From Irineochytrium annulatum (lineage: Eukaryota > Chytridiomycota > Chytridiomycetes > Chytridiales > Chytridiaceae), in assembly GCA_027600665.1 (NCBI GenBank), contig JADGJL010000544.1, positions 1 through 18,486 on the forward strand: 18,486 nucleotides of DNA, written 5' to 3'. The notes under the pieces are model-generated. The model saw only the letters and a program-made list of their open reading frames with translations, had not been told where the DNA came from and made no database searches. Positions 1-7,287 of this stretch are shown one piece after another. A program made the position numbers and the translations under genes. Each line of letters starts with the position of its first letter. The stretch's first letter is position 1.

Positions 1-568
1 GATCGTTAGCGTCGAAAGAAGACCCCACTTCTGGCGGTTTCGTTGTCGTTGAATGCACGGGAGAGATAACGAAAAAGATGTTGTTTGGTTATTCTAAATT
101 GCTTGCCCGAAAAGGCCTTCGTCTACTTGCTCGCCGGGACCTGTGAGTGCTTCCTTCGTCGTGACCTTGTTTGTCTCACTAAATTGCCGCAGCCGCCTTC
201 CCGATTCTGTGCTTTGCGGGCTTTACGGGCATGACGCTGGCCGTCTGCCTTGGAGTCGCTGGGACGGGCGTGGCGCTTGTTCAAGGCGGGTTCCTCCTAT
301 TTGCCGGCTTCTTCCTGTTTTGGTACAGACGAGATCTTATCCCTTCTCTGCCCTTGAAATATGTCTCGGTGCTTACCAAAGTCTTTCTGTTTTAGGTTCC
401 TGTTCGGGGCCTTCGTCTTGACCATCGTTGGCGCGTTCTGGTAAGTCTAAGGACCTCGAATGTTTCCCTTTGCCTCGGTGAATCTCACTTTAGCGTCACC
501 TTTCTCAAAGGTTCACCACGGGTTACTTTGCACTTCAAGTCGCAAAGAAAATAGAAGGGACTTCCTAA
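1..568 (+). CDS. Promethin/LDAF1-like hydrophobic membrane protein, 3' part (5' end off-window or unresolved)
   Basis: Exons I can support are 115-142, 193-322, 396-440 and 511-568 (stop TAA 566-568), joined by introns of 50, 73 and 70 nt with GTGAGT, GTACAG and GTAAGT donors and AG acceptors; the phases agree at every join. The product is almost entirely apolar: it enters as AFVYLLAGTSAFPILCFAGF, continues through Gly/Phe/Leu-rich stretches (GGFLLFAGFFLFW, FLFGAFVLTIVGAFW) and ends in a short polar tail, ALQVAKKIEGTS. The long hydrophobic hairpin with an early Ala-Phe-Pro and regular small residues resembles promethin/LDAF1, an ER protein that works with seipin in lipid-droplet formation. 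That assignment is from memory of the family pattern and is tentative; it could be another small membrane protein. Bases 3-142 are open in a different frame (positions 3, 6, 9...) and look coding-like (GGFVVVECTGEITKKMLFGY), so an upstream exon is likely, but I could not place the joining intron. Coordinates before 115 are therefore provisional. Confidence 0.5.
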
Positions 569-970
569 ACGCGAGATTTGCTCTGCCCGAATATCGCTGT
601 AGTTACTTATCCCATCCGCACACTATATATTTATTCGCAACCCTCTGCGGTGCAGCATCATTATTTCGGAGTCCACGTTGTGGTCTTGTAGTCTTTAGAG
701 AGCGTTTTTGAATTTTTAAGCTGGAAACTCCGTCGCTACACTATTAAAAAAGGCAGAGCATGGCTATTTGATGTCATAATATACGTTTTTTTTATTAATT
801 TCCTGATGATTTGCTGATGAGTGCTACTGCACAAGTTGCTTGCTTCAATCTATATCAAGCTTACAGTACATGAATGCCGGTGATTGCCGCGCTCACGCTC
901 CTTTCCAAAGTACCTGAACACGTCGTGCTTGACGAGGGCAAACCATCTCCGATGACCTGTCACTTGAACA
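569..970. other. AT-rich intergenic stretch
   Basis: No frame reads like protein. The DNA turns AT-rich (a TATATATTTATT stretch near 624, an A-rich run near 745 and a T-run near 786). This fits the 3' flank and polyadenylation region of the upstream gene, followed by the edge of the decayed region. No RNA gene was seen. Confidence 0.45.
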
Positions 971-1134
971 CCTTCTAGGAAGTGTCGGGCGGTTACAATA
1001 AGGTTACCTACGTCGACGTGCGGTGCGTTTCAACGGCCTCCGGAAGTTGTCGCTGCACTGGAAGCTGAATTTCTCGTCCGGACTCCGCGTGGTAATCAGC
1101 GAATGGAGCAAGTTCAGGCGCAGGGTCTGCGGCT
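971..1134 (+). repeat. Left arm of a 164-nt imperfect inverted repeat
   Basis: This arm matches the reverse complement of 1307-1470 with, by eye, about 8 substitutions and 2 compensating one-base indels (roughly 94% identity). It lacks one C near 1023 relative to the other arm and has one extra A near 1070. It is an inverted copy of part of the decayed LRR-like sequence in the right arm. The indels break the frame differently in each copy, so at least this copy is not expected to encode protein. Confidence 0.85.
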
Positions 1135-1170
1135 AGACCGACCCGTCATGGCCGACTTAGTTCGACATGA

Positions 1171-1188
1171 TGACGTACGCGTACGTCA
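1171..1188. repeat. 18-bp perfect palindrome in the spacer between the inverted-repeat arms
   Basis: TGACGTACGCGTACGTCA reads the same on both strands. It carries a TGACGTA half-site at each end, as bZIP/CREB-type proteins recognise, and lies in the 172-nt spacer (1135-1306) between the two 164-nt arms. Whether it binds anything is unknown. Confidence 0.7.
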
Positions 1189-1279
1189 ACGCCGGCGTCG
1201 TCCTCTCGTCCGACACCGCAGCTCTGAGATGCATGAGAAGCCCCTTGTCCTCCTCCTCCAAGCACTTAGTATCGAGGTT

Positions 1280-2905
1280 CTGATCTCGATCTCCACGTCC
1301 TCGAGCAGCCGCAGACCCTCCGCCTGAACTTGCTCCAGTCGGTGATCACCACGCGGAGTCCGGACGAGAAATCAGCTTGCAGTGCAGCGACAACTTCCGG
1401 AGGCCGTTGAGACGCAGCCGCACGTCGACGTAGGCAACCTTATTGTAACCGCCGGACACTTCCTAGAAGGTGACGCTTGAGTCCCGCAAGCGCCGGTCAC
1501 TTGTGGATTGTTCGCCACGCATGCCATTATAGAGCAATGCTCCTCCATAGTGAACGTGAATCGCATGAGCGCCTGCATCGACTCGGAAGGGTAAGGAAAA
1601 GCCCTTTTCAGATTTCAAATTAACGCGGCGTCAATCTCCAGCTATTCTCAGGCGGCTAGCAGGTCCACCGGTAATGCGATTAACGTCTTCAGGCGTTCGA
1701 CGACGAGTTCGACTGCGGCTTGAAACTGAGTGCTACCAGGAGCCCCGACGCGAGTTCGGTATGGCCGATTGGATCGGGCAGACCAGATCTTTCTTGATGA
1801 AGGCTTATCTTCAGTCGAGTGAGACTCCACACCGCGCTCTTTAAATCCCCGGTCATTCGAAAGGGAACGTCAATTGTTCGCCGATGAATCTCCCGCAAAC
1901 CTGAGACGTGTGCCACGAGGTATTCCGCTATCGCGTCCGATTCGATCGGCCCACTTGGCGGCGAGAAACTAAATGCTTCGACCAGCACCCTTCCGTCTCG
2001 ACATCAGGCTCCTCAGAGCTTTGCGAACTCCGCTTCCTTCGTCCATTCGCGCTCATGGAACTCCAATGAACGCGCGTTGCATATAAGGCCTATCAGGCGT
2101 GATTGAGAAGTTATACTGCGAGGAGGTCGGGCCATGATTTTTCGCGCGCCTTCCAGAACGCTCAGCCAGGCCCCTTCGCAAACGTAGCGTCCACCCGGTC
2201 AAGAGATTTCAGGTACGGGAGCTGATGTTAAGGCGCGACGGGCTTCCAGGGCTCACAAAAGTTGACTGGGCGCCTTCCCATTCGCACCAGAGCGCGCGGA
2301 TAGACCGGAGGTAACTAGGCACCGCCAGTACTTGCCGGACAACACGGGGCCGCCGACTCCCGATGTTGGCGGCTCGAGGCATTGGCCTAGAAGTAAGCTT
2401 CTGCGGGATCTACGTTTGACCCCGCCCGGGTCGGTGGGTAAGACGACGCGAGACCTGAGCCTGCCGGCGGTGAACTCGAAATAAGTATTGTAGGCCAGAA
2501 GGCGGTTGTAAGGGCGTAGCAGTCCGCCCGGTCAATTGGATCCAGGTCCGTTAGCGAAGACACACTACTTTGATCTCGAAGCTTGCTACATGCACTTCAG
2601 TTTGGATGAAGAAAAGCAGACCGACAGACCTGATACCAAAAGCAAGTGAGTCGAGAAGCGAATTCCGGGACGCCGTAGTCGGTCGCGTTGACGGGCATGA
2701 GGGAGGGCTCGTTGACGGCGAGGTGTGGGTGAAGTGGTTCGCGAACTGCCAATTGAGCTGGGGCGTCTTAGCCGTCGCGTCGATCAAGGGGCTGCCGCCG
2801 TTAAAAGGGAGGGAGCATCCTCTCAGAAGGCGTTGCAAGGCCCGAAGACCTTCACCGCAAACCAGTGGCGCGGCGTGGGCAAGCCACTTTGGATATATGC
2901 GGATT
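1280..2905 (-). pseudogene. Decayed F-box/LRR-like gene or gene pair
   Basis: Protein-like strings appear on the minus strand in several frames separated by stops and frame changes. From 5' to 3' they include: GLRALQRLLRGCSLPFNGG and NWQFANHFTH (about 2880-2730); LAVNEPSLMPVNATDYGVPE in another frame (about 2725-2660); LDPIDRADCYALTTAFW (about 2548-2490) and a similar LKSLDRVDATFAKG (about 2213-2172), both like the middle of an F-box; AFWKAREKSWPDLLAV (about 2155-2105); a 99-residue open stretch, 1988-1689, containing IAEYLVAHVSGLREIH and SLTRLKISLH; and the LRR-like right repeat arm with an in-frame TAG. F-box proteins with C-terminal LRRs normally recruit substrates to SCF ubiquitin ligases. 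Introns could explain some frame changes, but I found no set of splice sites that restores one frame. Family identity is inference. Confidence 0.45.
1307..1470 (-). repeat. Right arm of a 164-nt imperfect inverted repeat
   Basis: This is the partner of 971-1134. Read on the minus strand it contains the LRR-like string VDVRLRLNGLRKLSLHCKL. In a neighbouring frame it continues as EQVQAEGLRLLEDVEIEI, which runs past the arm to about 1280. This arm sits in line with the rest of the decayed minus-strand gene, so it is probably the original and the left arm the inverted copy. Confidence 0.85.
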
Positions 2906-2924
2906 AGAATTTATCCTTGATTTC

Positions 2925-3211
2925 TTCTCCACAATCTGTCATTGCTCGTCACAACGTTTCTTCCTACATCTTCCCCACCTGCCTTCTTTCTTCTATTTTT
3001 TATGTTTTTTTGGTTTGCAATTCGCTACACTCAAAATCTGTCTCTTCTTACCACCCTTTTAATTAAAACGCCATCCGCACTCCATGACATGAATCGCGCA
3101 TTATGGTCGAGGAGCATGAAGGCATCCTTTCAGGCACCTTGCTTGTTCCATCCTTTTCGTCAAAAAGCCCAATTGACGGTCTTCTTCCATCCCCACTCGG
3201 TTGACGTTGTG
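2925..3211 (+). promoter_or_regulatory. Pyrimidine-rich promoter and leader of SHQ1 with upstream ATGs
   Basis: From about 2925 to 3060 the plus strand is a C/T-rich tract (repeated TTCTTCC, TCTTCCCC, TTCTTCTATTTTTT), typical of fungal core promoters just before transcription starts. Two ATGs follow before the SHQ1 start. The one at 3084 opens ATG-ACA-TGA, a two-codon uORF. The one at 3089 overlaps it and runs in frame into SHQ1, giving a 41-residue, Arg/Ser-rich extension. Confidence 0.5.
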
Positions 3212-5471
3212 ATGCTTACGCCGACGTTCACCACGTCCCAGGACGACGAATTCGTCACCCTGGAGCTCCGATGTCCGTATGTGAAGGTGCGTGGTCGAAT
3301 TTGGGGCATCCGTTCCTTCCCTTCCCCTTCCACTGCCTTTACCAATTTACGATCTTGCTGAAGTAAGGTTGTTTTCTTTAATCAAAGCTTAGTCCCAAGA
3401 GGTCGACATTTTCGTCAACGAGTGCGAGTTCAAGTTCTACGTCTCGCCTTATTTCCTACGGTAAATGCTATTGCCTCCGTGCTGGCATTTTAAGTATCGT
3501 TAAACTTGCACAAAAAAAGGCTTCACTTCCCCCACCCCCTTATCGAGGACGGCCGCGAGTCCGCCAAGTACGACATTGGCCGCGGTGTCATCACCGTGAA
3601 GCTGCCGAAGCTCGTCCGAGGAACGCATTTTGAGGACCTCGACATGCTGTCACGGCTGCTCGTGGCGCCCAATGCTGCCGGGTTAGCGGATCCTGCGTCG
3701 GCTGCGGGGGCGGGTGCGGGGCGGCGAGGCCCACTGATCGAGGTTATGTCAACGGGGAGGTGTGGAGACGATGAGGAAGGGGAGGACGACGAGGACGAGG
3801 ACGGGGACATTGAGTTCAACTGGGAAATACCGCAGGAGATGCCGGCCGACGTTTGTATCTTTTGCTACGCTCGGGCTCTGGCGTACTTACGTCTAAATTT
3901 ATTGCAGGACTTGTTAACCGGCGTGAAATATGGCTTTAACAACGCCTACACGGGCTTCGCGTCCCACGTCCGCGAGATCGGCCGCGAAATCATTGACGTC
4001 TTTCCTGACGACGACGCCTTGCCCGCCTCTACAGCCACTACCTCTGGATCCACCGCACCGACAACGCTCCTAAACATGGCCGACCCCGCTGGTCCCGCCG
4101 CCGTCGCACCATTAACGCGGCGGCAGCGCCGGATCGCCATTGAGGACGAGCGCTTCAACCCGGAGCACTACATGTGGGACTATGCGAACGACGAGGAGGT
4201 CAGGAGGCTGGAAGCATTTCGGCCGGCGTTCTGGGGCGCGCTGAGGAGGATTCAGGAGAAGAAGGGGACAGCGATGAAGATTGGGAACGAGAAGGGCGTG
4301 CTAGAAGTGGTGGGAAACGGGTCGGATGGCCCAACAACAGCGGATAGGTTGGTGGCGAATGGGGGGACGGCTGTGGCCATGGAAGACGTGATTACGGACT
4401 TTCATTCCGCTTCACCACCCGCCGCCCCGCTCGCTCCATCATCTTCGATCCCTGGCCCCCTCGAGTCTATCCAACCCATGCCCTGGCGACCTCTGCATCT
4501 CCCCACAGCGCCCCCAACAATGCTCAACCCCATCACCCTAGCTGCGGAGGAGCATCACCCTGCTGAACGGTCGGAGGTTGAGATCGTCTCGGACGCCGTG
4601 CGTGGCGTGTCGCTCTCGGACCTTCGGATGCCGCTCACGAGGCTAGAGATTGTTGAGCCCGAGCTCGACGGGCGCGGGGACTGGATGGCGGAGGAGGAGG
4701 AGGGGGATGGAGCCGTCGGGCAGGGGATGGATTGGTGGATGGAGTTTACTGAGGCGGAGCGGGGGATGATGATGGGGTTGCCGCGGAAGGAGGGTGAGTG
4801 CTTATTCATGCTCGTTTTGTGGGAGTCTAGTAATTGAAAATTACATGATGGTAGTGCTCGTGGACGCGAACTCGTCAAAGTCGATCTATTTGGGCCTCGT
4901 GGACATCATGTTCGCGTACTGCTACGACCACCGGACGACCGAGGGCGAGCCGACGGTCGAATCCGCGTGGACAATCGCGAAGCTCAGCTCCACGCTTTCG
5001 TGCTTCGAGGTACGCTTTCTAAGTAACGTTGTTTTGCTAGTTGGGCATTCACGTTGACCTAAAAATATTGGACAGACCTTCACAACCCTGTCGGAAACTC
5101 TCACAGCATCCCTCCGCCGTTCCATCACCTACCCGCTCCACCGAAACCTCCGCCTCTCTACTTTAATCCTCCGCGACGTGGCGATCCTCTTTAAGCTCGG
5201 CCGCCGCGCCCTACTCAAGGCTCTGCTGGCGACGCGGCACATCCTGCGCGGCGACGAGGGCTGCTACATTCTCGATAGGCTTTACCTTGAGGATTACTGC
5301 CTGTGGGTGCAGAGGGGCTGCAGCGATGGGGTCGTGAAGGCCTTGGCGGCGGAGATTAAGGGGTGGAAGGTGGAGAAGCAGGGGCTGGGGTGGGATTTGG
5401 ATGGCCTGGAGAGGGAGGCGGTGGAGGGAGAAGGGGAGGACGAGGAGGATGGGGGGCAAGAGGACGAGTGA
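3212..5471 (+). CDS. SHQ1: SHQ1 H/ACA ribonucleoprotein assembly factor
   Basis: SHQ1 is a chaperone that holds the pseudouridine synthase Cbf5/dyskerin by mimicking RNA until H/ACA snoRNPs assemble. Exons: 3212-3286, 3393-3460, 3520-3850, 3908-4793, 4855-5009 and 5076-5471; phases agree and sum to 636 residues. The N-terminal CS domain starts MLTPTFTTSQDDEF and continues with FKFYVSPYFLR and LHFPHPL. An acidic insert (EEGEDDEDEDGDIEFNWEI) follows. The SHQ1-specific domain shows KYGFNNAYTGF, FNPEHYMWDYANDEEVRRLE, LPRKE, LVDIMFAYCYDHRTTEGEPT and VESAWTIAKLSSTLSCFE, and ends in an acidic Glu/Asp tail. The length is somewhat above the usual 500-580, because of a Pro/Ser-rich stretch in the middle. 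The start was chosen because MLTP is the family N-terminus; an in-frame ATG lies at 3089. The 3851-3907 intron is stop-free and a multiple of three. The acceptor at 4854 could instead be 4830. Confidence 0.93.
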
Positions 5472-6164
5472 AGGATGAAGGAGGGTTGGCGAATAGGGTA
5501 TTTTGCATAGTAAACAGGCGAATCGTTTGTTTGCCAAGTAATTCCTTTGATAAAGCAAGGGCTTGACCGTAGACGACAACCGACGTGTTGGTGACGTGTT
5601 CGGTGGCGCGTTCACATCATATCGGCTCCATGGGCTTCACTCGAGTCGGGATCGCCAGCCGAGTCGATGACCTTTCAACTTTCACGAGCTTCATCCGATC
5701 CTATCCGATAGAGCGTTCATTCTCTTCGAACAAAGAATAGTGAAATGTATGTAAAATGTTGGATATATTCATGAGTAAATAATAATGCAGTATGCATAGA
5801 ATGATGATGCTGTCGCGTCGCTGGTGTTGCTGTTTTTCCTGAAACTAAAGAAAACGATAGTAAGGTGGATGAGGTTCTTCCTTGAAAACTCGCGTTCGAA
5901 TGCATTGTGAAGCGACGCGGGAATCGTCGGAAAGGAATTGGGGATAAATAGTAAGCGCCGCGATGTACAAAATGGTGTGGTGTTCGGTATGAGGGGTGAA
6001 AGGAGGAGAATCCGAAGTCTATAGATGCAAGTGGTGTAGGGGCCGAACGATGAGGCGTGGATGTGATGAGGACGGTGGTAGGTGGGGCGATGACAATCAG
6101 TCGCAAGTCACTAGCTGCAGCTCCTTGTCGCGGCGGTCTTGATGTCGAAATGGTGGTGTGAACT
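5472..6164. other. Convergent intergenic region between SHQ1 and the Sel1-like gene
   Basis: This holds the 3' flanks of two converging genes. AT-rich motifs that could serve polyadenylation lie near 5737-5795 (AATAATAATG on the plus strand) and near 5943. The reading frames here are extensions or shadows of the minus-strand gene and carry no recognisable protein. Confidence 0.5.
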
Positions 6165-7214
6165 TCACGGCCCCATCTCGGCCAGCAGCGCCCTCGACTC
6201 CAGGTGGCCCAGCCTCGCGGCCTTCTCCAGCAGCGAGATCGCGCGCCGCGGGTCGGCCTTGTGATGCTTCGACGTCTTGGGCAGCATCCCGATATTGAAC
6301 TTCTTCGCGTCGTCGTCGTGGTGGCGGTGGTCTCCGCCCATGACCAGGCAAGCGAGTACATACAGCGCTTCCGGGTGGCAGGCCGTCGCGTTCTCCGCAG
6401 CGCGCTCGAGGATCGCGACGGCGTCCAGCGCCACCACGACGGCGAGCTCCCTCCTCTGCGCCCGCTTGACATCGTCATCCGCCTTCCTCCTCTTGTCCTT
6501 CCCCTCCCTCTTCTTCTCCCTCCTGTACCATAGGCGCTCGACCTGCTCCACGCGGTCCTCATACAGCCTCAACAGGGAGCCCGGGTGATCACCCGCCGCC
6601 GCGCGAACGTGCAGCGAGCTCGCGCACTCCTCGCTCTTGCTTGCGTCCCCGCCCAGGCTGACCCTCCCATGCTCCAGCAACAGGGCCGCGTTGTGCGCCG
6701 CTGCGGCCGACCCGGAGTCCGCGGCGCGCAGGTACAGCGCGAAGGCGTCCGCGTACATCTCCCCGTCATCCTGGTGCTCGCGCGCGGGCTCGCCGGATTG
6801 ACGCGACACGATCAGGTTCGCCAGGAGCAGGACGGCTTCCGCGGACCCGCCGCGGCCGGTCACGGGGTCCCTTGGCGCCGCCAGTCGATGCACGTCCTCG
6901 AGCGCCTGTGTGACGAGCTCGTCGCGGTCCTGGGCCGGCAGGAGCCGCTGGTTGTCGAGCACGAACTTTGCGAGCTGGAGGGCCGCAGCGTCCGAGTTCG
7001 GGTGGGTGTCGCGGTGGGCGCGGAGGTGGGCGAGCGCGCGGGCGCAGCGGACCTGGAGGTCCTCGCGCGTGTTGTGCGTGAGGGACGCGGAGGAGGTGGA
7101 CGAGGTGTGGGAGGTTGTTGTGGCCGTCCGACGGAGCGGGGAGATGGCGTTGCGGGAGTCGGTCGAGACGGTGGACCACTTGGATGACGAGAGGGTGGTA
7201 GCTATCGTTGACAT
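6165..7214 (-). CDS. Sel1-like-repeat (SKT5/Chs4-type) protein, single exon
   Basis: A 349-residue intronless frame. The first 45 or so residues are Ser/Thr-rich and low in complexity. Then come helical, Ala/Leu-rich pairs typical of Sel1/TPR-like repeats: TREDLQVRCARALAHLR, AAALQLAKFVLDNQ, GSAEAVLLLANLIVS, YADAFALYLRAADSGSAAAA, HNAALLLEHG, HPEALYVLACLV, and a clear last repeat, RAISLLEKAARLGHLESRAL. A very basic stretch (RREKKREGKDKRRK, about residue 235) interrupts the array. Sel1-repeat proteins are scaffolds; in fungi the SKT5/Chs4 branch activates chitin synthase III. The order and N-terminal spacing resemble that branch, but I see no C-terminal CAAX box, so the chitin link is only a suggestion. 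The start is the first ATG of the frame, about 60 nt below a TATA-like box. The gene is convergent with SHQ1. Confidence 0.75.
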   Translation of the reverse strand: MSTIATTLSSSKWSTVSTDSRNAISPLRRTATTTSHTSSTSSASLTHNTREDLQVRCARALAHLRAHRDTHPNSDAAALQLAKFVLDNQRLLPAQDRDELVTQALEDVHRLAAPRDPVTGRGGSAEAVLLLANLIVSRQSGEPAREHQDDGEMYADAFALYLRAADSGSAAAAHNAALLLEHGRVSLGGDASKSEECASSLHVRAAAGDHPGSLLRLYEDRVEQVERLWYRREKKREGKDKRRKADDDVKRAQRRELAVVVALDAVAILERAAENATACHPEALYVLACLVMGGDHRHHDDDAKKFNIGMLPKTSKHHKADPRRAISLLEKAARLGHLESRALLAEMGP

Positions 7215-7273
7215 CGTGGAGGTGGTGGTGGTGTTGTTAAATAAAGTTTCGTTCAGGGTCTTTCATTCGGGGT

Positions 7274-7287
7274 CGGCCTTTATAGCC
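7274..7287 (-). promoter_or_regulatory. TATA-like box of the Sel1-like gene
   Basis: On the minus strand this reads GGCTATAAAGGCC, about 60-70 nt upstream of the ATG at 7214, a suitable place for a fungal TATA element. No other strong core element was seen nearby. Confidence 0.4.

Noticed and set aside
143..421. 92-residue plus frame near the left end
   Set aside because: It is the wrong frame across two introns of the hydrophobic protein; the spliced frame is far more protein-like.
5717..6562. 281-residue minus frame rich in Arg/Ser
   Set aside because: It overlaps the C-terminal coding region of the Sel1-like gene in another frame and has low-complexity composition; a shadow.
6585..7187. 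200-residue plus frame
   Set aside because: Antisense shadow of the GC-rich Sel1-like gene.
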